In this document: positions 10,422 to 22,070 of the stretch, piece by piece
Layout: the number at the start of each line of letters is the position of its first letter
Position numbering within the stretch: position 1 is the stretch's first letter
Assembly: GCA_038503065.1 (NCBI GenBank)
Contig: JBCAMK010000008.1
Coordinates: 744,001-808,000, forward strand
Length of the DNA: 64,000 nt
From: Paragyromitra xinjiangensis
Taxonomy: Eukaryota > Ascomycota > Pezizomycetes > Pezizales > Discinaceae
Direction of reading: 5' to 3'
Program-made: the position numbers and the translations under genes
The notes under the pieces: generated by a model
What the model saw: the letters and a program-made list of their open reading frames with translations, nothing else
What the model was told of the DNA's origin: nothing
The model's database searches: none

Positions 10422-12207
10422 AGGGATTGCTGTTAGAATGGCAGCCACCTCTTCAACGTCATTTCTAGGGATTGAGCTGGAGCTTGACAGTCGAGCTCGC
10501 CGAGTCACCGACTGCTGGAGAGTCATCGACGAGCTTCTTTTGCGTAGCTCTAATATTGCCTTTAGTCGTCCTTGATCCCCCCGGAAGGCAGCTTGCAACT
10601 CGATATCTGGGCTGACATCCTCCCACTAATACTGTTAGCCAGCGTTACATTGTAACGAGAAAGGATCTTACTAGACTATCGATTTGGCGGCGGATATCAT
10701 TTACTAGCATTTCCCGAACCTTGGCATCAAGGAACCTCAACGTATTGTACTGACGGTGCCAAGGATACCGGCCTCCCAGAGGCCGTTCATAACTTACAGA
10801 AAGCGCTTTTGGTGTTGAAGTCCTTAGGGTCTGAATAGGCGCCTGTTTTCCAAGCATGTAGACAGTGATATATCATGGTTGCAGTTGTTGCAAGGAATAT
10901 AATATTGATACTCCCAATAAAGCTTCTATCCGACCACCCAAGAGCCTTCTTACCTTCGAAAAACTTGCCATATATCAAAGCAGGGATTTGGGGGGCTAGG
11001 AATCTACCCTCTCAGCTCTGCCAGCTTGTCAGCGGTCGTCATATACTAGTAGAAGTTTGTACTGACCTCATATGTATCAAGGTGACAGGTAAACCTATCA
11101 TCATCTAGCAGATATTTGATCTCCCTCTGACACTCTTCCTCCTTTAGGTTTGTGAGGTTGTAGGCACTCATCACGTTCCTTTTGATGTGAGTGAGGAATT
11201 GGGACTGTGCGCTCAATTGCTTTGCCTTTAGCTGAGAGCTGTTAGAATACCCAATGAACCTCATGGAGGCCGGCAACGTACTAGGTCAATACACAATTTG
11301 TTGACAGGGCATACTATGTCTATATCCTTCTCAGCAGTTGCCCAGGCTTTTTTTGCCCATTTGGCCATCTCGATTGCGTCAGGGAATGGATGCTTGAAGT
11401 AGGTAAAGAAGCAATATACAGCTTCGCGAGCTGAGCGACGGGCTGTAGGGAGCTTTTTATGTAGGCTATGCTTTGGTCTCAATTGCAACTATGAACCTCA
11501 TTGGTTATGCTATGAAGGCTATCATTAGGTCCATCTGCCAGCTGCAGAGGAGTTGGCATGATGCTGCTCGGTACCGGCTTTGAATTGGTATCCTTATTAC
11601 ACCCATTAGTAGGCTAAGTGACTGGAGGATTAATTGTACTTGCCAGTCTTTTGCGAATGAGGTTTGCCTGTATCATCTCTCGATGCCTTGCAGTAGGCTT
11701 TTTGGGAGGGCCTGCCGGCTTCTGTGAGGTCGGGGGTAATTCATATTCGTCTGAATCGTCACTCTCATAGGGTCTACGAAAGAGCGCTATATTTTCTTCC
11801 TCTTCCTCTTCCTCTTCCTCTTCCTCTTCCTCTTCCTCTTCCTCTTCCTCTTCCCCTTCCCCTTCCTCTACTTCCTCCTCTTCATCTTCATCTTCACCTT
11901 CTTCTACCGCCCCCCTGTTTTCTTCCTCATTCCTCGTCGACCTCTCACGAGACAGCAGATGCCTGGAGGTGGAGGGTTGGAAGGAAGGATTTGTTATCTG
12001 CATCGAACAGTGTTTTAAAGTGCTAGATTTCTTACCTGAATTTCTGATCATTCTTTCAGTAGAGTGACAAAGGAGTTTGTCAGGCTGTAAGGGATGGTAG
12101 CTCTTTGAGTGGGAGGTGAGGTAGTGACCGGCCTGAGAGAGGTCGGCGTCTGCTTGAGGGAGTAAGTAAAGGGGTATTGCACTGACTCCCAAAACATTGG
12201 TTACCAC
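10377..12207 (-). CDS. DUF6532-like gene with MITE-derived C-terminus (exon model approximate)
   Basis: This is a multi-exon gene read right to left. The acidic exon (12207 to about 11640) has a Glu run from a TCTTCC repeat. Conserved exons follow with SAREAVYCFFTYFKHPFPD, CQREIKYLLDDDRFTCHLD, IPALIYGKFFEGKKALGWSD and FLDAKVREMLVNDIRRQIDS. Short introns lie at about 11281-11240, 11056-10995 (or nearby), 10798-10756 and 10662-10620. These blocks match the gene at 6167-8246 one for one, so the two are homologues. The last exon runs into the MITE: after LTAIP the reading continues into the MITE arm and stops at 10377. The true start is uncertain because a TIR element sits 77 bp upstream. Function is unknown. 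Confidence 0.6.
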
Positions 12208-12283
12208 AGGGGCACGCTATGACTGTGGAAATGACCAGATCTTTAGCTCTGCTGCTACACCTAGCAACAGTGGCTAGTAGATA

Positions 12284-13646
12284 CATCAGTAAAAAAAAAA
12301 AGGCATCCAGAAGGGTAACATTGTATAATGGCATTTTGACCCTCCAGAAGACGGGCATTGCCTCTTGAACCCCTCCTGACAGCCTGCCTGCGCCTGTGCT
12401 GCATCCAGATGCGCACTGACCAACTCTTACCACCAGCTAATGCCAGAGCACCCTTCCAGAAGCCCGACTGACCTTTGTGCGTCTGACACCCTCCCGATGC
12501 GTGTAGCTGCCGGAACTTTTTTTTATTTCGCTAAGTCAAAACCCTGACCCTAGGCACTTAGCGATTTTCAAAATCTTCAAGCTTCGCTTAGGTGTCGCCT
12601 AAGAAACGCCTAAGCAACGCCTAAGCAATGCCTACTAAGACACCTCCCCCTATTCCTTCCCATCTGCTTTCCTCTATTCTCTCCCACCCATTCTCTACTA
12701 ACATCGTGAGATTTAGGCCTCGAGCAATAAGCTCTGCTTCCGAAGAACCTCCTAGGTAACGTCTTGCTTCCGTTTATTTGACTCCTGCTGATATGCCTCC
12801 TAGACTCGGTTCGATTTACACTGCCTGCCTGCCTGCCTGCCTGCCTCACTGCTTCCGCCCAAGCGAGCTCAGGAGGCAACTAAATTCGCTGCCAGCCTCT
12901 AGCAGGTTGTCAATTCGCTGCCTGCGCTGCCTGTGCCTGCGCCATATGGTCGATTCGCTGCCTGCACTTCCTCCGCCTCCGCAATATGGTCGATTCACTG
13001 CTGCAGCTTCCGCTGCCTGCGCCAATAGGTCGATTCACTGCCTGAGCTTCCTCCACCTCCGCCATATGGTCGATTCGCTGCTGCAGCTTCCGCTGCCTGC
13101 GCCTGCGCCATGTGGTCGATTCGTTGCCTGCGGTTCTGCAGCCTGCACCATATGGTCAATTCGCTGCCTGAGCTTCCTCCGCCTCCACCACATGGTCGAT
13201 CCGCTGCCTGAGCTTCCGCCGCCTCTGCCATATGGTCAATTTGCTGCTGCAGCCTCCGCCACCTGCACCAGTTGGCCGATTCGCTGTGGGTAGTAAATGT
13301 TTGTACATATATATAGATAGATCTGTAGAATAGTAAATAAATCAATAGAACGAATTCAAGCCATACAAGCCATACAAGCAAAGCGTGCAATTCCAAACCT
13401 ACCAAAATGTGCTGGCCCCGCAAGAGGTTCCCCTGGACGTACAGAGGTCGACAGGCTTCATCCAGACGACCAGAGCTCATCCAGACGATCAGGGCCTACA
13501 GTGCTGCCTTTCAGACGGCCAGAGCTCCTACCCCATGTCTTCTGGACGACATGTAGTTGGACCACGCTGCGTCCAGAAGGGTAGGTTTCCGCCATGGCAT
13601 TTTGGCGTCCAGAGGGACTTTACGGCATTTCCGTTTTTTGCTGATG
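12284..13646. mobile_element. Non-autonomous TIR element, 1,363 bp
   Basis: The left end is CATCAGTAAAAA and the right end, in reverse complement, is CATCAGCAAAAAACGG. A TA dinucleotide flanks both sides (12282-12283, 13647-13648), matching the 2-bp duplications of the other CATCAG elements. Just inside both ends are inverted copies of CCAGAAGGGT and of GGCATTTTG. The inside holds no transposase, only repeats. It is probably mobilised by a Plavaka-type transposase and lies just 5' of the minus-strand DUF6532-like gene. Confidence 0.7.
12820..13290 (+). repeat. CCTG microsatellite and ~40-bp minisatellite
   Basis: A (CCTG)n run at about 12821-12850 is followed by at least seven degenerate units built on ATGGTCGATTCGCTGCC and TTCCTCCGCCTCCGCC. 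They sit inside the 1.36-kb TIR element. The repeat keeps both strands open over several hundred bases, but the implied proteins are simple repeats and not credible. Confidence 0.75.
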
Positions 13647-15705
13647 TATATTAACCATTATAGAAATTGAATGAGTGTGCCATTCCATACTGTGCAACTA
13701 ACACTTTACCCGATCTGGCAGAAATATCCTAATCCGGCTGCACACCAGTTTTGATCTAATACCCTACATCATATTTAAAGATATCACATATGATATACTA
13801 ATAGTATTCTTCCTACAATACCTACTTTATCACGTATATTGTTCTATAGCCTGCAATCTAATCATTCTTTCAATGTGTATTAACTAACAAAGTAGTTGAA
13901 GTGGCAGTAACAGATATCATTTTACCGTTCGGAAGCTTATTCATGATGTTTTACTGATAACCTTTCAATTCTAACTCGCAATAGTCAAACTCCGTTCACT
14001 CCCTGCCTTGGTATCAGCCTCATGTTTATGATGTCATCTCTCTGTAATATAGCATTTTTTAAATCTTGCACAAATGACTTCCTCCTGCTCCGTACCAGGC
14101 AAAGCCTCTCCAATTCACTTCAAATGATTGAGCCAATGGTTGTGGAGTTGTTACCTCACATGTATACTGACATCATATGTGTTTAGTAATCCAACATGTT
14201 CAAACATACGGCTTGCCTCAATTTACTCAATTCAGCTAATTGCACTGATCATCATGTAAGACTTGTGGTACTTGTTCTTCGCTTCATGCATACTATTCAT
14301 GCGCTTCCCTCGCACACCGTCGTGCAGGATGGGCCAGCCAATGGGCGCCCTCCATAAGACACGGTTTCCTGCCTCTTCCTCACACTTTATCTCCTGAATG
14401 CTAGTTTTCCATCTCATCCCCATATGGAAAACTAGAGGATCCATCAGGCTCATACGGAGGGAACTTGTTCCCGTTCTTTTCATATTCTCAGCGTCGTTTT
14501 TGGGTCGTATATACCCTTTCTCGTTGCTGTGAAGCTATTTTTTACCCCGCTTTTGCGGTTCCACTTTTTCGTGTCAAAACCTTGGCACTCCTCCATACCA
14601 TCACATATTATTCAATATGGTTTTACGGAAATAACTCCATCCTCTTACAACCCAACCTTCGACGATTGTTTTCCGAATCCTACTTCCACTATCGGCCAGA
14701 AGACACAGCGTGAAGGTTGCCGCCCAACGCTTCTGCGAAAAGATTCCGATACCGATTTAGAACAACTCCGATAGGTCCACCCCACTACCGGCTAGAGATC
14801 TTGCACTGGCTCTTCGTAGAGTCCATCAGTTGAGGGACTGGGTGTAAGGGAAGGGCTCTACATATGCACTCCGGTACCGGGAGAAAAAACCCTTGTCAGT
14901 TGTGGAGGGTTGGGTTGCGAGAGGGGAAGAGGGAAATAAGTAAGAAGTATTGTCTAATGTGTTTCATATTTTGTTTGGTAGTTTGGAAGAACGAAACTAC
15001 CCACCAGCGAGGTGGTGTCGCGTGTGGATGTGTTGTTTCTGGGTGTGGTTTGTTTTTGTTTTTGTTTTTTGTGTGGGTGAAGCGAAAGGAGGGTCGGGCG
15101 GAAAACACGTTATATGATGGCCCTGAAAAGCCGAAAGGGTTCTGTTGCTACCGTGTTTTTTGCGGGCTTCAGGATTCATTATAGTGTGGATGGGGACTTG
15201 TCCCTGAGTTTATTTTTCGTGAACATCAGTACTTGTACTGTTGTTTTATATTTTTATATTTATTTGGCTGGGGTTTCCCATGCCATAGGATGAATACCCA
15301 TAAAGGGTCCTATCCTTTTGTAGCTAGAATTCTAGTTATAATAAACTCATTATTAAAAAAAAAATGCATACTATTTGGGATCCATCACCGGCAACACCAT
15401 AAGCAGAAAATGATGACATCAACATTACCTTATTCATATACCTGTGACAACATATCCTCGCTAACCACTTCCCAAAAAAGCCATACATCTTTCAATATAT
15501 GTCTCAACAAGAAATCCTGCTTTTGCAATTGATGTTGGTGTGCTATTCTCAATTCAAATACCTTGCACATTCTTCCCTGAGTGACTTTTCTATCCTTTCT
15601 TTCTTCATACCATTCAATTGATACCTTTTTTCCCTTCCAGAACTACTGTACGATTATTTCCTTGCTCCAGGAATACCACCATAATTCATTAGGTTTGTTT
15701 TCTAT
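13647..15705. other. Intergenic, AT-rich, no supported gene
   Basis: Only short, low-complexity frames occur. An inverted pair (CTAGTTTTCCAT at 14401 and ATGGAAAACTAG at 14424) forms a 12-bp hairpin stem. A TTTTTG-rich tract lies at about 15047-15075. No element end was recognised. Confidence 0.5.
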
Positions 15706-16989
15706 ATGCCCATTCATTTTACTTTCATTGGTCAAGTCATATCCGTAACAGGAATGGGAGCCTTCAAAACTGCCAAAGTAGCACATGAAGACAGTGAAGG
15801 TAGTATGCACGAGGTGGGAATCAAATATTACCAGAATGCAGACAACACGCTATTTCCTGATCGTTTCTATCTTTTCAACGGAAATGTCATCTTTGTTCAG
15901 TCATCAAATCCAAAGGTGGGTTTGAGAAATGAGCTACACGAACCTTCTGATCAATCCCACTGACACCTAACTGTACAGTACACACTTATCCGCAATGTGG
16001 AAATATCTTTTGGAGGTTTAAGCCAAAGACATATTTCCAACGATCCCTATTGTACTGCAACTGTCACTATGCTTTCAGATCTCGAGAGTATGAATGATTC
16101 AACCCTATCTCACTTTCAAGGACAGATGTATCAGTACAACAGTGATGCCCGTGAAGATGTGGTGGTAAGTATCTCTCAGCCTTATCAAAATTTCACCTTC
16201 ACTGACAGGTGTAGTGTTTATTAACCTTTTTGGTTGATACCAAGGTTCCACTATTCACAAAGCTGGCAACCTATCTGCATTCGGGAAAGACTTTGGATAT
16301 CTCATTCCGTTATATCTATGAAACTGATGGTGACCGTGGTTAGCAGTCCTGGATTTGAACCTGTTGTTAACATTGGAAAACTACTAACAAGATAAATGGA
16401 AGCTTACGGGTTTGCTTTGACTATCAGCTTTACTCGTGAGACAATACCCAAAGATGACAAAGCTTCAATCTTTCAGTCTCTCAAGTCCAAACGCAAAGTC
16501 TTGCTTGGCCCGGTTAGGTCAGCACCAAGTCCATCAAAAATCATCAAATCGGAACCAGGGGTTGATACTGACAGCACTCTCTGAAGCTCACCTGTCATAA
16601 AATCATCAATTCCTGGCAGACGATTGTTTGGACCTGCTCGTATGTACTTTCTTGCTTGTATTAAAATTAAACAATATATCTTCTTCTATTTACTGACTGT
16701 TTGCGATGATTTAGGTACTGCTCATAACCAATTGAATGAAGCAGAGGAAGATGATAGGAACCCACTATCAGAGACATTGCGATTACCCAAATCTAGCTGC
16801 ATCTCAGGAATCGATGTAGCAAGTCCCAGTTGTCCACCAACACCAGTGGATGAAATAGACATGCTGAATACGTCTGAAGAAGAAGATCAATTGGCATACA
16901 GTGCAGCTGTTCAAACGGATAAAAATAAGGGAAAAGGGAAAGGGAAAGGGAAAGGCAAGGGGCGTGTAGGAATGGGGACAGGGCAATAA
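15706..16989 (+). pseudogene. Unrecognised multi-exon gene upstream of the Helitron gene
   Basis: Exons 15706-15915 and 15979-16164 join in phase across a 63-bp intron. Further exons are likely at about 16215-16340, 16395-16638 and 16715-16989. The start MPIHFTFIGQVISVTGMGAF looks like a small beta-rich domain. The end is acidic, followed by a Lys-Gly repeat tail (KGKGKGKGKGKG). An in-frame TGA at 16582-16584 interrupts exon 4, and reading continues sensibly to a phase-compatible intron, so the copy may be dead or my model may be wrong there. I do not recognise the family. It lies 150 bp before the RepHel gene on the same strand and could be a Helitron passenger; this is a guess. Confidence 0.45.
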
Positions 16990-17134
16990 CTATATTTGGT
17001 TGTGTATAGTTAGAGTTGTGGCGGAGGCTGGACTGTGGTCATTTTGGTTTCTTTTTTTCTGACTGTTGTATTGCTGGAGGGTGTGGATGATAGCTGACTG
17101 TATCATTTGGTTGAATATCTTAGTAGTCAAAATA

Positions 17135-20100
17135 ATGAGTTTCCGTTTTCGCTCATACATCCCTCAACATCGTGCAACTGATGAAACACATGACAACGTA
17201 GCCAATAATCAATCTTCGTACCTGCGTTCAACTCCCAGTGACATGCAGTTGGAATCCTCAGGCGAACTGTTCTCCACTTTTAGTTTTATTCAACAAACCA
17301 ATCAAAGTTCACGAAAAACTTTACCTGCGGTGATATCCAGTTCCATAACAACATCTGCTGTACCAAAACCTTCACACCAAACAGCTGCACCAGAGCCATT
17401 CAAACCAAGTCCTACTTTTCAGAGACTTTTGCTTAAGTGGCGTTCAACCTATGACAATCACTTTCCCGATACTCCATGTGCATTTTGTACCATATTGCTT
17501 CTTCCCCGCCATGTGAACTGGATCAACAGAGATCGTGGTATCCTATACCCATTATCAACTAAATTCAATCTCCCACCCATCGAAAGGCATAAGAGTAATC
17601 ATGTTCAAATTGCTGTTTGCTCTCATTGCAAGTCCTGTCCAGTCTCACCGCCAAATATTGGGCCTTGGCCTGCAGAGTTAATAAGTTTGCCTCAACGTTC
17701 TCGTGTTTTTCTCAGCCCAGTCTCTCTGCAAACCAGTTTGGGAAGGACAGTTAGCCATCGGGAGCAAATAAACCCTTATGCTACTTATCGAACAGTGACA
17801 GGTGAGATGGTAAAATGATTTTAATCTTGATATTGGTTACATGCTGATTAGCAGAAGGGAAAATGGGGCTTACTAAAAACCATCGAGCTGTTGCTCTGTA
17901 TAGTGGTTGCATTGGTGCCTTCCTAGAAAGTTCATCCAATCTATTGGATGTTGGACATGATGTTGATCATCTTGAACGTTGCTGCATCTGGCTATTAAAC
18001 AACAACCCTTTGTTTCAAAGATATGATATCCGTGCAGAGCTACAGCTCCATCCTTTGCCAACTGCATCAATCTCCGCTCTCACTTTCAACAAGGAAACAA
18101 GACCAATGTACTATCCAGATCTTGTCATGAACCCAATTGACTATCTTCCTGAAACTGCCAATGAAGATCACCGTGGATTTCGTCTGCCTGTTGGATCGAA
18201 GTCTGATCCTAATTCATCTCATCGCCCCCTGTCAATATCCCGTTCAGATCCTGCACTCGAACTCCTACTTTTTCCTGTTTTATATCCATGGGGCCGAGGT
18301 CAGTGGACATGGCAATCCAAGGCCACACGCATACCCTACAAGAACACACGCCTTGTGGATACCAAACTGAAACTGAACTGTGCTATATCCCATTTTCGAG
18401 ATGACCATTATTGGCCTGCCTGGACTTATATGGAGATTGAGGCAGCTCGTATCTTCCAAAACACTGCGAGATTGATAAAAGGTCAAGCACAACGCTCAGC
18501 TGATCATCAGTACACTGGCTCTCAACTGCTTCAGCCTAGTCAGTATGGTGCTTGGTCTGTCGTGAACGAGGAACTTACCACCACAATTCCAAAGTTCATC
18601 CGTACTGGTGACACCTTTTTTGTTAATGCTGAAGCTAAAATCCGTTGCATGCTTCAAACATTTGGCATTCCAACCCTCTTCATCACCACAACCTTCTCTG
18701 AACGCTGGCCTAAGTATCAACAGATTCTTCAACAGTCTGGCAATCAAGACACACTCCCATCCAACAGGCCTTGGGATGCTGTTCAGTACTATTATGAGCG
18801 TTGGCATTGGATCAAAGCTTCCTATCTGAGGGCACCTGCGGTGTCTGGGTTTGGTCGCTTACAAGAGTTAGTTGAACGTCATGAATTTCAACTAAGAGGT
18901 GCAATTCATACCCACTCATTGTTGTGGACAGAGAAATCGCAACAGGAATTGATTCAACTGGACTTCATTCGAGCAGATGTTCCGGATCCAATCACCGAAC
19001 CTGAACTGTATCGTCTTGTCATGATGCACCAAATTCACCGTTGTGATAACCGTCTTTGTGGAGGTGGTGATAGTACATTGGGGCCTTGCCGCAAAGGATT
19101 TCCTGCCCAGCTTTCATCAGTCACTTATCAGAAACCAGGAGAACTCAGGTACACTTATCGCAGATTATCAGCAGCAGATCAATATGTTGTCCCATACTCC
19201 CCTCATCTGCTTCTTCTGTGGCAGGCCCATTGCAATGTTCAATACTGTACCTCCGGTGGTTTAGCCAAATACATATCAAAGTACGTTACCAAGGCTGAGC
19301 CAAAATCATTGGTGAATATTCATAGCGAGAACCACACAGCTTCACATCTGTTGGCCCGTAGAATGGGTTCCATGGAGGTTATGGTACTTCTCTTAAGTTT
19401 TCCAATTTTCCAAATGTCAAGTGCTTGCATGTACCTGCCAACAGCAATTCCGTCAGAACGAGTCTCTGTAGTCAAACCTGCTTGGCTGCTGGAACGCCAA
19501 GGTGATGAAGACAAACCATATTATGCTGATGCATTGGAGAAATACTTTGCTCGACCCAATCAAGCCACCTTCAACCACTTGACTTATTTCGAATATCATT
19601 CAGAGTACACAATTGAATGTCATCGTAGAAAGAGCAAATCCCCATATTGGCAAGATCTGTTAGGCAACTATATCTATTGCCGTAAAAAGGTAATTCAATA
19701 CACTCCTGTCCATAAATGCAATTGTACTAACCTTTCTATCAGCCTATCCTTATACGAACAGCATATAGACGTCTTTCCGATGGGGAATCATTTTTCTTCC
19801 ACAAACTACTGGAATCTGATGCATGGAGATCGGACACTGATATTTCTGGCAATGGACTTTATATCTCCTACAAAGAACACCTATTAGCACGCCATCCAGA
19901 CCTGTATCAGCAGCTAATCACAACCTACCGCACTGGTGTCCAAAACACCCAGCTACGTCTTGCAAATGTCTATCTTGAATTAGTCCAAGCAGTTACAGAT
20001 CGCTCACCTTCTTCCATCAAAGTCATCATTGAGCATCAATTGTTAGAACTTCAATGTCCTTCTCCCCCTCAATTAAATCCTGTTTTGATTTTTGATCTCC

Positions 20101-21446
20101 GACCCGAGCAATACCAGGCCTACTGTAGGATTACCCAAGCTATAGCCAGCAGTCGCAGTACCAGTCCAGGGGTGAAACTGTTCATCACCGGTCCAGCAGG
20201 TACTGGTAAATCATATCTGCTCCGTGCCCTTCAACAATGGTTTTCAAATCAGCATATGCAATACCTCCTTCTTGCACCCACTGGTATTGCTGCCAACAAC
20301 ATTAACAGCCAAACAATCCATTCTGCACTACATATTGCTGGTCAGTCCTCCGGAGGCCTGAAGTCCAACATCTTTCAACTTCCAGAAACAATTCGCTTGC
20401 TGGAAAAAGTCAAAGTTTTAGTTATCGATGAGATTTCCATGGTCAACACTGACCTGTTTGAGTTCATTTCCTCTATGTTTGCTCGCTTGCACAAAAACAT
20501 CAAGCCATTCGGCAATGTCCATGTCCTTTGTTTAGGTGATTTGATGCAATTACCACCAGTTACTGGTCGCAAGATATTTTATTCCAGTATTTGGAAACTT
20601 TTCAGCCCTGTGTTTTTGTCACAATCAATTCGCCAGCAATCTGATCCTGCTTTCTTTACTTTGCTCAATGACCTGCGTTTCGGTCTTGTCAGCGATGCTA
20701 GCGAACGTATCATTCAACAGAAGGTACAGGCATTTCACCATCAGCAGGAGTCCTACCTGACAACATACTTTGTGTCCTACCGCAATACAGCAACCAATAT
20801 CAACAACCTGCTCCTCAATTCCTTGCCCGAAAGTGTTAAACATACCTGGAATGCAATTGATCGTGAAGAGGGCAAACTCTTGACTGACAGTCATCATTCT
20901 CGAACCTTCAAAAGTGGTACTAACTACCCCAGCGAAGTCACTTGTGTCCCTGGTGCAAAAGTCATGTTTCTAAATAACTCTTTGCTATCAGTGGGAATCT
21001 CAAATGGTACCTGCGGTGTAATAGTGGAACTGAGAGCAGGGGAGAGACTACCAACTGTTGCATTTCCCACTTTTGAAGGTATTCGGGTAAGTAATCTTAT
21101 GAGGTGGAGCTTTGATTCAAAGAAACTAACAACCACCTGTGGTTAGATGGTAGAACTACAGCCAGAAACTATATACTTTCGCAGCAATGGCATTCCATAC
21201 TCCAGAACACAACTTCCGATTCAAAACGCCTTTGCACTTACCATTCACAAAACTCAAGGCCTTTCTCTGAGACGCATATGCTTGGCATTAGACTCCACGA
21301 TATTTAGTGTTGGCCAAGCATACACTGCACTTAGTCGCGCAAGCAAGTTGGAGGATGTTTCTATCACGGATTTTGATATTGCTACTGTAAAGGTAGATGA
21401 AGAGGCAAGGCTTGAGTATCAGCGTTTGGAGAAATTAGTCAGTTAG
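17135..21446 (+). CDS. Helitron RepHel protein (rolling-circle Rep plus Pif1-type helicase)
   Basis: Four exons (17135-17801, 17855-19689, 19743-21086, 21147-21446) join in phase across introns of 52-60 bp and give about 1,381 residues. The N-terminus has a Cys-rich DUF6570-like region (CAFC, CSHCK). A Helitron-like N domain follows (LLFPVLYPWGRG). The HUH nuclease motif GAIHTHSLLW is at about residue 571 and the two-tyrosine motif AKYISKYVTK near 695. The helicase has Walker A GPAGTGKS near 985, Walker B VIDEISM, LGDLMQLPPV, and the C-terminal TIHKTQGLSL and YTALSRA motifs. All catalytic motifs are present and there is no internal stop, so the gene looks intact. It would nick and transfer one strand during rolling-circle transposition. 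I could not place the Helitron ends. Confidence 0.9.
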
Positions 21447-21459
21447 GATACAAATAAGA

Positions 21460-21960
21460 CTATCAAACTCGTCAGACTGGTGAGACTGGTAGGACTGGTA
21501 GAAGAAGTGGAACTTATGGCAGCAGTCGGAGGTGTGGGACTTGTGAGACTCATGGGTGTAACGGAACTGGTTGGGCCTGTGGGACTGGTGTAAATCGTAG
21601 AACTGGTGAGAGCAGTGGGACTTGTAAGACTTGGGGGACTCTGGAGACTTGTGAGACTCATGGAACTCATGGCAGGAGTAGAACCAGTGGCAATCGTGGG
21701 AGTGGTTCAAGTTGAAGCAGTGGGATTGGTGGGACTCGTGAGACTCATGGCAGCAGTAGAACCATTGGGACTCGTGGGAGTGGTAGGACTTGTGAGATTT
21801 GTGGAAGTAGTGGGACCGGTGAGCTTGTGGAAGTGGTGGGACTCGGGGGATTGGTTGAAGGTGTGGAAGTTGTGGATGCTGTGGAACTCGTGAGACTTTT
21901 GAGGCTGATAAGACTAGTGGAACATGTAGGATCTGTGGGACTGGCTGGTGACTAATTGAA
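21460..21960. repeat. Degenerate minisatellite after the Helitron gene
   Basis: Repeated words GGACT(T/G)GTGAGACT, GTGGAACTCATGG and GTAGAACC recur at multiples of about 12 bp. The unbroken 183-residue frame on the minus strand (SHKSH-type repeats) is a by-product of the 12-bp period. The sequence fills the gap between two convergent genes. Confidence 0.7.
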
Positions 21961-22070
21961 CCAGGCAATCGACAAAGCTTGGGCATGCACTTGTACGTTA
22001 GGATGTGACATTGTTGGATGAATGTAAGCTGTAAAATATCAGTGGTATTAAAGACGGGTGTAAAATACTT

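Noticed and set aside
11724..12026. Plus-strand Pro-Leu repeat protein
   Set aside because: It is the complement of the TCTTCC-encoded Glu run in the minus-strand gene.
12778..13480. Ala/Pro/Cys-rich frames on both strands
   Set aside because: They are produced by the minisatellite inside the 1.36-kb TIR element.
14864..15184. 106-residue frame (MHSGTGRKNPC...)
   Set aside because: Low-complexity Phe/Leu/Val stretches from a TTTTTG run, with no domain or splice support.
21435..21986. 183-residue His/Ser repeat protein on the minus strand
   Set aside because: It arises from a degenerate 12-bp minisatellite; there is no start context or homology.
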